47,261 bases of DNA from Bartonella sp. CM31XJBT (GCF_028618555.1 NZ_JAQITD010000018.1:1-47261), one strand, 5' to 3'; shown: positions 1 to 8,170, counted from the first letter of the stretch. A program made the numbers and translations. Notes: generated by a model not told the origin, from the sequence alone.

Positions 1-215
1 TTAACGTCCCCTCTCGTCCACCTTTTCAAGCATTGCTCGTCCACCTTTTTTGGTCCACCTTTTAGACCACCTTTAATTTCTGATTTGAGATTTTTTCTTT
101 AATACTTACTTTTTTTATTGAATCATAGAAAGCTATAGACATCAATACGCCCTTACACATCTTTATATACTTTGAATCTTGTTGCTAAAGCCTGATTCGC
201 TCTCTGGGGGCACCA
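1..215. repeat. Left copy of ~190-bp direct repeat flanking prophage remnant
   Basis: This block matches 4666-4840 in the same orientation. Both begin TTAACG, share a long near-identical core (CACCTTTAATTTCTGATTTG and onward) and end CTCTGGGGGCACCA (202-215) or CTCTGGGGGTACCA (4827-4840). The left copy has an extra insert of about 36 nt made of GTCCACCTTTT-like units. The CCA-terminated end looks like a tRNA 3' end, so the block may carry an old attachment core. That is inference. The copy may extend beyond the left edge of the window. Confidence 0.8.
17..72. repeat. Short GTCCACCTTTT tandem motif array
   Basis: Within the left direct repeat the motif GTCCACCTTTT or a close variant (GACCACCTTTA) occurs four times in about 56 nt. 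The right copy of the block (4680-4700) has only two such units, so unit number differs between the copies, as expected for slippage. Confidence 0.6.
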
Positions 216-1118
216 TTTTTTTGTAAATAAATTTTTTATTTTACACATGCTTGTAAATGAATCGGCTTTTAAAACCTTGTCTGTTAAAGTTTATGCTTTC
301 TGATTCTGCATAATTTAGCGTTTTTAAGTTCTATTCTTGAAAAACTATGTAATACTTTAACAAATTATCTATTGATCTAAGTGTATTGCTCAATAATTTT
401 TTCTTCCATTCAAATTAACTTTTTGCTTATCCCACAGAAAAAGCATTATAAATATACCTAATTTCCAGTCATATCTAGAAGAAATTTTAAACTATCGATG
501 CAAATCTTACATAAAATTTTATTCAAATAGTGCAAATCAGCCATTCCCTCCAAGGTACTCTTTAGACGCACTAAATATCTGAATATTTTTGTTTAAAAAA
601 TTAAAATCTTTTAAAGAGATTTCTTATTGAATTATACTTAATTTAAACTCAATAAAAACTTTCCTTGAATATATATGTCATTCTTACAAATTTATCTCTC
701 ATAAACTGTTAGAGTAATAACATTTTCTTTTCGCCAATATGAACGATCTAAATAAAATAAATATCTGGAAAGGTAAAATAATTCAAAAATACACGACCGG
801 AATTTAATATAATTTATCAAACATTTTCAACTAAACATTTCTTATTATTACGAAAACGATTGTTAGAACTTTAAAAAAATATTGCTTTATAAAAAACTTT
901 TAAACAGGAAAAAAATGATAAATATCATAATGACCTTTCATTTTTTCAGAAAAAACTATCATGTTTAGAAATGAAACTCTTAGATAACACACTCAAAGAA
1001 TTAACTTATGAAGAATTATTTTAATTGAAACTTAAATAGTTTTACAAAGAACGCTTTTAAATGCGTATTAAAATGATTGACCTTTTACAAGAAATTTGTC
1101 AGAAAGCATATCTAGTTT
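216..1118. other. AT-rich gap with no gene seen
   Basis: This 900-nt stretch has no convincing open frame on either strand. It is AT-rich with scattered short A and T runs. A TTGACC box at 1077-1082 could be a -35 element for tRNA-Ser, but no good -10 box lies at normal spacing. It is probably decayed DNA between the repeat and the tRNA gene. Confidence 0.5.
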
Positions 1119-1208
1119 GGAGGGGTGGCCGAGCGGTTTAAGGCACCGGTCTTGAAAACCGGCGTGCAGGAGACTGTACCGTGGGTTCGAATCCCACCCC
1201 CTCCGCCA
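1119..1208 (+). tRNA. tRNA-Ser (anticodon TGA)
   Basis: A 90-nt class II tRNA. The acceptor stem GGAGGGG pairs with CCCCTCC, followed by discriminator G and an encoded CCA. The anticodon arm CCGGT-CTTGAAA-ACCGG places TGA in the loop. The long variable arm typical of tRNA-Ser is present and the T loop is GGTTCGAATCC. It sits between the left flanking repeat and the prophage remnant, a usual position for integrase-borne elements. Confidence 0.97.
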
Positions 1209-1236
1209 CAGCACTTTTATGGTGCTATAACTTTTT
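1209..1236 (+). terminator. Probable terminator after tRNA-Ser
   Basis: AGCAC (1210-1214) and GTGCT (1222-1226) form a 5-bp stem directly after the tRNA CCA end. A short T-run, CTTTTTG, follows a few bases later. The stem is short, so this is moderate evidence. Confidence 0.45.
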
Positions 1237-1260
1237 GATTCTGTGTAATTGTATGTAGCT

Positions 1261-1299
1261 TGCCAGCGGGTTTTGTATATTTTGCCACTAGTTTTTGTA
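1261..1299. repeat. Two imperfect 17-nt direct repeats
   Basis: TGCCAGCGGGTTTTGTA at 1261-1277 and TGCCACTAGTTTTTGTA at 1283-1299 agree at 13 of 17 positions and start 22 nt apart. They lie between tRNA-Ser and the prophage genes. Paired short direct repeats near a tRNA resemble arm-type integrase binding sites, but that role is only inferred. Confidence 0.4.
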
Positions 1300-1312
1300 C
1301 CAATTTATTTTT

Positions 1313-1378
1313 TCTCAAAGAGTTTTAAAGGTGTTCTCAAAGGGTCTTCAAATGCCTTTCAAAGGGTATTTAAAGCCC
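1313..1378. repeat. 22-nt tandem repeat, three copies
   Basis: Three consecutive 22-nt units start at 1313, 1335 and 1357. Each begins TCTCAAAG or TTTCAAAG, then runs through AGTTTTAAAG, GGTCTTCAAA or GGTATTTAAA, and ends GTGT, TGCC or GCCC. The unit length is not a multiple of three and no reading frame crosses it, so it is probably non-coding. Confidence 0.7.
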
Positions 1379-1484
1379 CTTTTTCTTTTCTACTCAAAAT
1401 CGCAATTTGAGATGATCAATCAAATTGACTGATAATTTTTCTGTATCCTAAGCATACTATCAAAAAGAGAAAAAGCGTTTAAGC

Positions 1485-1734
1485 AATTCGGTCAACTTGA
1501 CCGAATTCCTTTTCAGTATGCAATTGTGCAATGTTTTCATCATTACTCCTTTAAGGAATTGGGTAAACATTACCCTATTGCTGTACTCATGCAATTGGAT
1601 CAACTTGATCCTATTGCTCTTTGAGCAATTGGTGCAAGTTGCACCTATTCCTTACCTCCACACCAAAGTGCGAACTTTTGATTTTGGTCTCAATACTCTT
1701 CAACACCGATCAAAGGTCAAGTTGACCCTTTGAT
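1485..1734. repeat. Array of covarying palindromes, ~36-nt period
   Basis: Four 23-nt elements lie at 1485-1507, 1557-1579, 1593-1615 and 1627-1649, with a fifth, longer one at 1709-1734. Elements share an AATT start and ATT end around arms that differ between copies yet stay complementary: GGTCAA/TTGACC, GGGTAA/TTACCC, GGATCAA/TTGATCC, GGTGCAA/TTGCACC, GGTCAA/TTGACC. Starts fall near multiples of 36 nt, and a degenerate half-copy (AATTGTGCAATG) sits at 1522. The arms covary, so structure or dyad symmetry rather than exact sequence appears conserved. A short open frame crosses it on the plus strand and reads as 12-residue repeats, probably only because of the period. Confidence 0.75.
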
Positions 1735-1752
1735 TTTCTGTCTCTCCAAGGT

Positions 1753-2752
1753 TTATTTTTCCTCTGCCTCTTTTCCCTTGTCTGGTGCCTCAAAGGTGAT
1801 TTCTGTGGTGTATCCACTTTGCTTCTCATAGCAGTGGGTGACGGTCGCGGCTTTCCATGGACCATTGATTTGCCCACGAAACCCTTGCAATAAAAGAGGT
1901 TGATCCGCCATGATTTCGGGACGTCCCTCAAGGGTCAAAGAACCACTGCCTACAGCACGACACAACCTGTCCGACTCGGAAGCAGCAGCAGCTCGTGCTT
2001 CCTCCTCACAAGTGTAACAAGTGCGAAGACGCCGCACGGGACCGCTAAACCCTGTCTGATGTTTGACTTGGCATTGCTGCCCTTTTGAGCGATCAAAATA
2101 AGAAGCTTCAATGGTGCCATATTGCGTACGTGGCTCTAACGTAAATTCCCAGTTGGAACAGTCGTACTTATGGATTGCTAATGCTGGTAAATTGTCACCG
2201 CTTAAAAATAAAAACTTATTGTCCTTGATCAAAAAACGTGCCCGCATGCGATCGGCAAGGCGGGTTAAAAAATCAACAGCCGATTGATCTGTACGAATCA
2301 CATAAGGCAAAGTTTGTTGAGTGAACTGGGGACTGACCTTTGCTTGATAGCCATGGCGTTTGGCAAGTGTCTCAACAATCTCACCAATGGTTTGGTGGTC
2401 AAAATGTTCACTCACCTGTTCTTTGAGCTCTTTACGCATCGAGGCGCTTTTGCCACAAAGGCGCAAGATCTCTCCATCACTGCCCCCCACAACTTACAAC
2501 CGATTCGACAACAAAACACCCCATAAATGCACTGATGCTGTTCTCATAGCCAAAGATCACCTGTAACGCACTATTGCTTGAGGGAACCTCTAAATCATTG
2601 CCACTATCGTCAAACTCTGCTTCAAATGTATCGGCTTCATTCCCGGCATGGTCCGTAATCGTTGCGGTTAAAAGACGCTGGTAAAAAACCTCATGAACAG
2701 GTTTGTCTCCCACCTTGACCACAATAAAAGGGTGTGTACGCATTAATCCCAT
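1753..2752 (-). pseudogene. Phage late control / tail protein gpD, frameshifted
   Basis: The two parts together make a P2-type gpD, a baseplate/tail protein. The N-terminal 91 residues (start 2752) contain HPFIVVKVGDKPV and end at VVESVVSCGGQ, then a stop. The remaining ~240 residues (1753-2490) begin in another frame at GGSDGEILRLCGKSASMRKE and run through the RTDQSAVDFLTRLADRMRAR segment typical of gpD. The break falls at a run of six C (2483-2488, six G on the coding strand); five would restore one frame of about 330 residues, close to the family length. The start overlaps gpX by about 10 nt, as in P2-like tail operons. It could be a true inactivation, a slippage-variable site or a sequencing error. 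Confidence 0.8.
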
Positions 2753-2997
2753 AACCGCTTCACCATGCTGTTCTTTTCTTGGCTAACAAATTCAGGCAGA
2801 ATGACCTTTAAGCCCCGTGGTAAAAACACACCATATTTGGCAATCTCTGGATTAGCTTCCAGTGTGGCTTCTAAATAGCCTTTGAGTAAACCAGCTTGCC
2901 TCCGGTCTCCTAACACAGCCATGACATGGTGAAAGCAAAGGAGATCGAGGCTCATATCCTCTAGCTCTACAATAACGCGCTTTTTGGGTATCTTCAT
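2743..2997 (-). CDS. Phage tail protein X (gpX-like)
   Basis: 84 residues. The segment from ELEDMSLDLLCFHH to LPRGLKVILPEF matches the small LysM-like tail protein X of P2-type phages, including the closing P-x-G-x-x-I-x-L-P motif. It lies between gpU and gpD with 4-nt (ATGA) and ~10-nt overlaps, the expected order U-X-D. The N-terminus is somewhat longer than the usual family length. It is probably intact but stranded in a defective prophage. Confidence 0.8.
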   Translation of the reverse strand: MKIPKKRVIVELEDMSLDLLCFHHVMAVLGDRRQAGLLKGYLEATLEANPEIAKYGVFLPRGLKVILPEFVSQEKNSMVKRLWD

Positions 2998-3470
2998 GGG
3001 GTAGGTTCCTCTTGGTAATACCCCATTTGATATTGTCTCTCTTGGTATTGTCCTTGTGGTTTTCCGCCATTAAAAAAGGGCAAGAGCGTAATGGAATAGC
3101 GGATGCGTTGGGATTGACCAGAAAGACTGATATAGTCGTGGTCTTTATTGATCGTGGTGATTACTACGGGTCCATGGAGAAGGACACTATAGGTGGTATC
3201 ATTAATCCAACGAAGCATCTGGACCGGCTTTGCTCTTCGAATAGTTGTAGTGATGGCATCAATGGCTACCCGGTCCCCAAATTCTTCTGGAAACCAAACC
3301 CCATGAATGTTTTTTGCATCATTGCCATAGCCGGTAAATTGCAAACTGGGTGCCTTGCCAAAACGCTCCATACAAACCCATGAGGCAGAAAACTCTTCTT
3401 CAAAAGATTGGAAATTCAGCCAATCCACATAAAATTGATGCGGTCCTAACATCATCAAAGGATCTCTCAT
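2994..3470 (-). CDS. Phage tail protein U (gpU-like)
   Basis: 158 residues from the ATG at 3470, chosen because GGGAGGGAG lies just upstream; an open frame runs further up but overlaps the tape-measure gene in another frame. The N-terminal MLGPHQFYVDWLNFQSFE, with KAPSLQFTGYG next, and the C-terminal YSITLLPFF pattern match the P2 gpU tail-completion family. It starts 13 nt after the tape-measure stop and overlaps gpX by 4 nt, so translation is probably coupled. It is intact in sequence but lacks head, baseplate and lysis partners nearby, so it is probably non-functional in phage production. Confidence 0.82.
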   Translation of the reverse strand: MRDPLMMLGPHQFYVDWLNFQSFEEEFSASWVCMERFGKAPSLQFTGYGNDAKNIHGVWFPEEFGDRVAIDAITTTIRRAKPVQMLRWINDTTYSVLLHGPVVITTINKDHDYISLSGQSQRIRYSITLLPFFNGGKPQGQYQERQYQMGYYQEEPTP

Positions 3471-3483
3471 AGGCTCCCTCCCC

Positions 3484-3900
3484 TCATTCTGTCCCGCCAT
3501 GCAGCGCATTAGCGCGTGCCCGTTGCACAAAGCATGGGCAAACCGCACGACCAGTGGCCATGGGTTCACGCGCCCCATTAACATGCACTGTGACATTTTG
3601 ATTGTGTGTGATGGGGGAACGGTCTTTGTCTCTTTGCTCTCTCGCAGATGAATTTACAGGAGGAGCCCCTGCAAATTGTGCAATCGGTTGAATGGCTGTT
3701 TTACCCCCCAAAAAACTTGGCAAAAACTCTCTTAAATTAATGGACCCAATCCACCCCTTAATGCGATAGGGCAAAGATTTACAAAAATCCGTCAATTGTG
3801 AGATGGTGCCCATAAAACCATCGACAATCCAACTTGCTAAATCTTCCCCAGCTTGTTCCATACCAGCCTTGGCACCCTCAGAGATGCTTTTCGCGGGCAA
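3484..3900 (-). pseudogene. Tail tape-measure protein, C-terminal fragment
   Basis: About 138 residues, from a TTG or read-in at 3900 to the stop at 3484. It contains GFMGTISQLTDFCKSLPYRI followed by KGWIGSINLREFLPSFLGGK, like the C-terminal end of P2-type tape-measure proteins, whose full length is many hundreds of residues. A stop lies immediately upstream in frame, after which the sequence becomes terminase. Its position directly before gpU is that of the tape-measure gene. The rest of the gene has been deleted. Confidence 0.72.
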
Positions 3901-3949
3901 AAAAACTCTTCAACCATTGCCAAAAATTGGAAAGGCTTTGTTTAGCCCA

Positions 3950-4494
3950 TCCCCAAAAGCTTCTAAATAAGCCGGCATTTCTTTGCCATACCAACTTTGC
4001 GACAATTGTACTTCCTTCACAAGCCCCCCCCATAATGCTGCGCCATCTTTTCGGCTAAATAAGCCCCATTGCCCCGTGCATCCAAAGCGCCCCCCAACAA
4101 ACGCGGCAAACTATTCACCACATAAAATAAAATTTCTCTTTGTTGGTCAAACGGCGTATTGCGCAATTCCACCATAAACCGAACACGGCGCACCAATATC
4201 TTGTCCCACTTCCATCACCACAATCGACGTCGCATCGCCCGATCTGGCAAGATCAACACCAAAAACATGTTGGCGCCGTCGGTCAAGCCCAATATGAAGA
4301 GGTTTTAAGCGCCCCTCACACCAATTAAAAGCAGCTTGACTTCGTTGATAATCCGATTGATTTTTTAAATCATCCACACAAGCAAAACGCAACACTGCAA
4401 TGTCAGGCGCACAACAATTTTCAATCTGTAAGCGTATTAAAGCAGCCGCTTCTTGATCGGCTGGTATGGCATCTAATTTTTTAAATAGAGTTTC
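3950..4494 (-). pseudogene. Large terminase subunit fragment
   Basis: Two frames carry terminase sequence. The upstream part (4494 to about 4147) contains CCAPDIAVLRFACVDDL and HVFGVDLARSGDATSIVVME, the RNase H-fold nuclease start with its first Asp (GVDLARSGD). After a frame change near 4150 it continues as VELRNTPFDQQREILFYVV and DARGNGAYLAEKMAQHYGG, both typical of P2-like gpP/large terminase. The N-terminal ATPase half is missing and an integrase piece replaces it. Downstream, at 3900-3965, it runs into the tape-measure fragment. At least one deletion therefore removed the capsid, portal and most tail genes. Confidence 0.75.
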
Positions 4495-4610
4495 GTAACA
4501 GGACCAAGTCCCATTTCACGGCGCTTATTGTGGTGCGTATAGCGAAAAAACCAAGAGCGTGTATTGTCTTTTCGAACATTCAACCATAGCCCTGCCTCAT
4601 CTCAATAATT
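4495..4610 (-). pseudogene. P4-type integrase N-terminal fragment
   Basis: Read leftwards from 4605, the frame gives DEAGLWLNVRKDNTRSWFFR, then a short stretch ending KRREMGLGP. This is the arm-DNA-binding (DUF4102-like) domain of P4-family tyrosine recombinases. It breaks off at about 4501, where the terminase fragment continues in another frame. No catalytic domain remains. It marks one end of the collapsed prophage, next to the right flanking repeat. Confidence 0.72.
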
Positions 4611-4665
4611 TACCCTGTGAAGATGACTTGACGAATGATGCTGATAACCGATGAATCGCCCTCAC

Positions 4666-4840
4666 TTAACGCCTCTCTCGTCCACCTCTTAGATCACCTT
4701 TAATTTCTGATTTGAGATTTTTTCTTTAATACTTAATTTTTTATTGGAACATAAAAAATTATCTGCATCAATAGCTCTTGCACATATTTACATAACTTGA
4801 ATCTTGTTGCAAAAGCCCGCTCCACCCTCTGGGGGTACCA
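4666..4840. repeat. Right copy of direct repeat flanking prophage remnant
   Basis: Same orientation as 1-215, starting TTAACG and ending CTCTGGGGGTACCA. The stretch from 4697 to about 4735 is almost identical to the left copy; the rest shows scattered substitutions, so the duplication is not recent. Together the two copies enclose tRNA-Ser, the repeat arrays and the phage genes. Confidence 0.8.
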
Positions 4841-5029
4841 TATATTTTTTAATTACGTGTAGCTTATTCATTTTCCGAGTGTTTTTAAATCCAAGAGAAG
4901 GTAGAGATGAACGTGAATTTACAAAACATGTTATTTTTATCAAACTTCTTTTTTAATGCTTTAAATTCAGCTAATTTATACCAAGGAAAATATTAAAGTT
5001 TAAGTTTCTAATGAATATACTAACGACTT

Positions 5030-5243
5030 CATAACATTGGCAAAATTATCCGGCGAGCTATTATTAAAAGAATCAGAAAGTTTTTTGTAAAATTCTTTCC
5101 ACAAACATTTTCTTCAATAAAGCCAACTGATTCATCAGCCTTAACTTTAGCAAAGATATAACCAAAGTCTTCTAAAGCTTTAATGCGATAAAGAGTGTGA
5201 TTATAAAATACATGTGTTTCATTTATTAAAGCAAATTCTTTTC
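5030..5243 (-). pseudogene. Decayed gene of phage/surface-associated HTLYRIKAL family
   Basis: Reading leftwards from about 5243, one frame gives EFALINETHVFYNHTLYRIK, then ALEDFGYIFAKVKADESVGFIE. This matches the conserved start of bacterial and phage proteins that begin with an HTLYRI-AL--FG---AG--GGFIE segment and continue into short G-N-A-x-V-type repeats. The repeats are absent: after GFIEENV the frame shifts and stops at about 5030. No start codon is retained. The assignment comes from pattern memory; function is unknown. Confidence 0.5.
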
Positions 5244-5324
5244 TTTAAAAAGGTTATCGCCTTCTATCTAACAGCGTTGTTTGCTGTAAAATTCAAATTA
5301 TCTATCTGCTCAACTAAAGAACTT

Positions 5325-5831
5325 TTATTGTTTAGCTTTTGTGCTTTTTTCAAAGAGATGTGGGCTTTCAAGAATAAGCTTTTCTCGTGCTTTTTGTAAC
5401 TGTTTAATGACCTCATCAATCTTTGACGGAGAACAAAAAGATTCTTGGCTATTCAACAAATGCAGCCTCTCCTTTCCCTCATATAAACATTGCATCTGAG
5501 ATTGAAGTATTCTAACTTCTTGAAAAAAAAGACGCCCTGTTTCCTTAAAACCATTATTAAGTGCAAAAAGTTGATCAGAAATGGATAGCAGAATTTGTTT
5601 TAAAAAACGCTCATTTTCTTGGCGTTTACGATATTCTAAAATAAGAGCATGGCTTATCTCATCTAACTGTTTTTTTGTAGAATCAATTTGACGCAATAAA
5701 TTTGGTTTTTCCCCCATATCACCTTTTCTCACCTTCACAAGCATAGCATGAATGTCTAACAACTTAATTGCGGAATGAGATAAATAATCAACAACTGTAG
5801 GCGTATTAACATAGCGTTTCCGTGTGATCAT
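5325..5831 (-). CDS. Coiled-coil protein of unknown function
   Basis: 168 residues from the ATG at 5831, preceded by AGGTGAG six bases upstream; an in-frame GTG sits one codon earlier. It has no signal peptide or membrane segment. It is rich in Lys, Glu, Gln and Leu with heptad-like stretches (residues 40-80 and 130-155), so a helical coiled-coil protein is likely. I do not recognise a family. It stands alone, between a decayed accessory gene and a lipoprotein gene. A FlgN-like chaperone shape is conceivable but unsupported. Confidence 0.6.
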   Translation of the reverse strand: MITRKRYVNTPTVVDYLSHSAIKLLDIHAMLVKVRKGDMGEKPNLLRQIDSTKKQLDEISHALILEYRKRQENERFLKQILLSISDQLFALNNGFKETGRLFFQEVRILQSQMQCLYEGKERLHLLNSQESFCSPSKIDEVIKQLQKAREKLILESPHLFEKSTKAKQ

Positions 5832-5968
5832 CACAAACTCACCTAATGACTGTTTTTTACATTCATCCCGCTATTTATTTTTCATTTTACAAAACCATTC
5901 TAAAGAAAGTGCTAAAAAACATTACCTCCAATACATTATTTGATGGAGCTCCTTCTCTCTTTTCACTA

Positions 5969-7141
5969 TCAACGTGGAATCCGTGGAGAGAGAAAACGTA
6001 CAGGTGTATAAAGGATAAGATGTGTTGTTTTCTCCAACACACTACTACCATCAGCAAGAAGGGCTTGACTAGGTGACAATTCTGTACCTTGCATAATTGT
6101 GGAAGCTAAAGAACCTTCTCGAGAAAGAGCCATCAACGTTGGTGAAGATGCAAAGACATTGTGTGCTCCCCCATCCACATGAGAGAAATCAAGAACAGCT
6201 ATTCCATTTTTACGCAACATTTCAATATCTGAGCCATCGCCCACACGATGATGTCCACCCGTAAGACGTCCTGAAACCGCGAGAGCTTTATCCGTTCTGG
6301 ATACTAAAATAGCTGTTGGCTGCGGGAGTTTTTTTATATCATTAAGTTGGCGCTCAAATACATCAACATCAATATCGGGTGCAGCCATTAATAAACTTGT
6401 AATACGACGAATAGGCCTATATTTTCCCTGTAAAGCTAATGTTCTAAATGCTTCCATTATAACAAAATTGCCCATAGAATGTGCAATAACCGAAATTTGA
6501 TCAGCATTGGTTTCACTAATAAGCGTTAAAAGCTCTATCAATCCGTCACGGGCAAAATTAGCACTATCACGATCATAAATATAAAGAGGAACAGATCCGG
6601 CAGAAGGCCAAGAATAATGCACAGCGACAACATTTAAAGAATAATCGTGTGTAAACTGTGCTGTACGAAATGTACCATCTGCAAAATTATTATTATACCC
6701 ATGGATAAAAAGAAAAATTTCTCTTTTTCCTTTTGGCTTTTTTGCTAAAGCAGCATTTAATTGCTGTTTAAACTGTTCTTTATTATCGTATTTTTGCAAT
6801 GATACTGCTGCAAAATACTTATCATGTGTAGGTTTATACGCATTTATTTCAACAACTCCCTTTACATGTTGCTGAGGAATTCCTACGTCAACGCGATTAT
6901 AATGAACTTTATTTGATCGCTCTGCACCATAAGGTTGAGCGTAATTATTTTGCATCATACGACTTGTTGCAACATACACTGGAACGATGGCTTTTGGAGA
7001 AACTGGTTTCCCTCCAACTTCCCTTTCTACGGCAGTCATAGAAGGTGTTGCATGCACCCCATGCCAAAGTACAGCACGTGAATCACTACATGCTGGCAAT
7101 AAAGAAATACAAATAAGAAGTGTTAAATATCTCAGAATCAT
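5969..7141 (-). CDS. Alpha/beta hydrolase lipoprotein (DUF900-like esterase)
   Basis: About 390 residues. The ATG at 7141 is chosen because it gives a lipoprotein signal, MILRYLTLLICISLLPACSD, with lipobox LPAC; the open frame extends 38 codons further up without such a signal. The mature part holds REIFLFIHGYNNNF (oxyanion region) and QISVIAHSMGNFVIMEAFR, where the Ser of HSMGN is the expected nucleophile; AAPDIDVDVF and a late DFSHVDGGAHN can supply the acid and His. This is the DUF900 esterase/lipase-like family, found in many Rhizobiales. It is likely anchored to a membrane facing the periplasm; the substrate is unknown. The C-terminus has an Arg/Pro-rich tail. Confidence 0.8.
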   Translation of the reverse strand: MILRYLTLLICISLLPACSDSRAVLWHGVHATPSMTAVEREVGGKPVSPKAIVPVYVATSRMMQNNYAQPYGAERSNKVHYNRVDVGIPQQHVKGVVEINAYKPTHDKYFAAVSLQKYDNKEQFKQQLNAALAKKPKGKREIFLFIHGYNNNFADGTFRTAQFTHDYSLNVVAVHYSWPSAGSVPLYIYDRDSANFARDGLIELLTLISETNADQISVIAHSMGNFVIMEAFRTLALQGKYRPIRRITSLLMAAPDIDVDVFERQLNDIKKLPQPTAILVSRTDKALAVSGRLTGGHHRVGDGSDIEMLRKNGIAVLDFSHVDGGAHNVFASSPTLMALSREGSLASTIMQGTELSPSQALLADGSSVLEKTTHLILYTPVRFLSPRIPR

Positions 7142-7336
7142 TATACTTCTCACTGCAATTTCACCCCACCTTATAAAAATATAACATTTCAAATGCATAG
7201 ATAAAGTAATAAAAAACGAAACATTCTTAGAAACACACCAACAAATAACATACAAAAAAGATTTTTCTATAATACGTATAAATCCCCTCTCTCTAACATA
7301 ACTTCATCTCATTATAAAGAGAGACTCACTGCTAAC

Positions 7337-7421
7337 TGGTGCGGTCGAGAAGACTCGAACTTCCACGGGTTGCCCCACAGCGACCTCAACGCTGCGCGTC
7401 TACCAATTCCGCCACGACCGC
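7337..7421 (-). tRNA. tRNA-Leu (anticodon GAG)
   Basis: An 85-nt class II tRNA on the minus strand. Acceptor GCGGTCG pairs with CGACCGC, then A and an encoded CCA. The anticodon arm CAGCG-TTGAGGT-CGCTG gives GAG. The T arm has GTTCGAGTC. It lies between the hydrolase and folE and is probably transcribed alone. Confidence 0.96.
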
Positions 7422-7558
7422 ACGTGGAAAGAAAAAACCTTGGTTTTTAGCCTTTAACAAATCATAAAGAAAGGTACAAGCCAATTTTCTTTTTCTCATA
7501 ATTTATTTTATTCAGACGACTTATAACTTAATAGAGATTACGAGAAATATGGGCTCTA

Positions 7559-8170
7559 CTATGACCTTTGAACCATCATCATAAAATGTGTTTGTGCCGC
7601 TTGATCTTTTTCATAATAACCATGAAAGTTTTTTGTAATTGTTGTAGAGCCCTGTTTTTGGATTCCTCTCATAGCCATACACATGTGCTCAGCCTCAATC
7701 AATACTGCTAAACCATGAGGCTTCAGATACGTTTTTAACGCGTGAGCCACTTGCGCTGTCATAGCTTCTTGAGTTTGTAAACGACGAGAAAAAATATCTA
7801 CAACACGTACAATTTTTGAAAGACCAACAATTTTCTCATTAGGAAGATATGCTATATGTGCTTTCCCAATAATTGGAATCATATGATGCTCACAGTGTGA
7901 ATAAAAAGGTATATTCTTTACGATTACGGATTCATTATATCCTGAAACCTCTTCAAAAACTGTACCTAAGGTTTCTTTAACAGATTGACTATAACCATTA
8001 AAAAGCTCGCGATATGCCTTGGCTATACGTTTTGGAGTATCTAAAAGCCCTTCTCTATTTGGATTTTCCCCTATCCATAAGAGTAATGTACGAATCGCTT
8101 CTTCCACCTCTTCAATACTCGGACGCTTTTCTTCAGATAAATTTGCGTCTTCTTTAACAACATTACGCAT
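7559..8170 (-). CDS. folE: GTP cyclohydrolase I
   Basis: 203 residues, normal length. It converts GTP to 7,8-dihydroneopterin triphosphate, the first step to tetrahydrofolate and related pterins, in the cytosol. The zinc and catalytic motif [18 protein letters not shown] is intact, as is the later [14 protein letters not shown] with the second zinc Cys. The [11 protein letters not shown] segment of the active-site ring is also present. The ATG at 8170 is preceded by GGAG at good spacing. It is divergent from the NifU-like gene at 8296, so a shared promoter region of about 125 nt lies between them. Confidence 0.97.
   Translation of the reverse strand: MRNVVKEDANLSEEKRPSIEEVEEAIRTLLLWIGENPNREGLLDTPKRIAKAYRELFNGYSQSVKETLGTVFEEVSGYNESVIVKNIPFYSHCEHHMIPIIGKAHIAYLPNEKIVGLSKIVRVVDIFSRRLQTQEAMTAQVAHALKTYLKPHGLAVLIEAEHMCMAMRGIQKQGSTTITKNFHGYYEKDQAAQTHFMMMVQRS

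Noticed and set aside
1497..1733. 78-codon frame over the palindrome array reading as 12-residue repeats
   Set aside because: The period (36 nt) creates repeats in any frame; composition is odd and no ribosome-binding site or family match is seen. The covarying dyads explain the sequence better.
1485..1734. CRISPR array
   Set aside because: The units are palindromes that vary in their arms; there is no constant repeat with unique spacers, and no cas gene.
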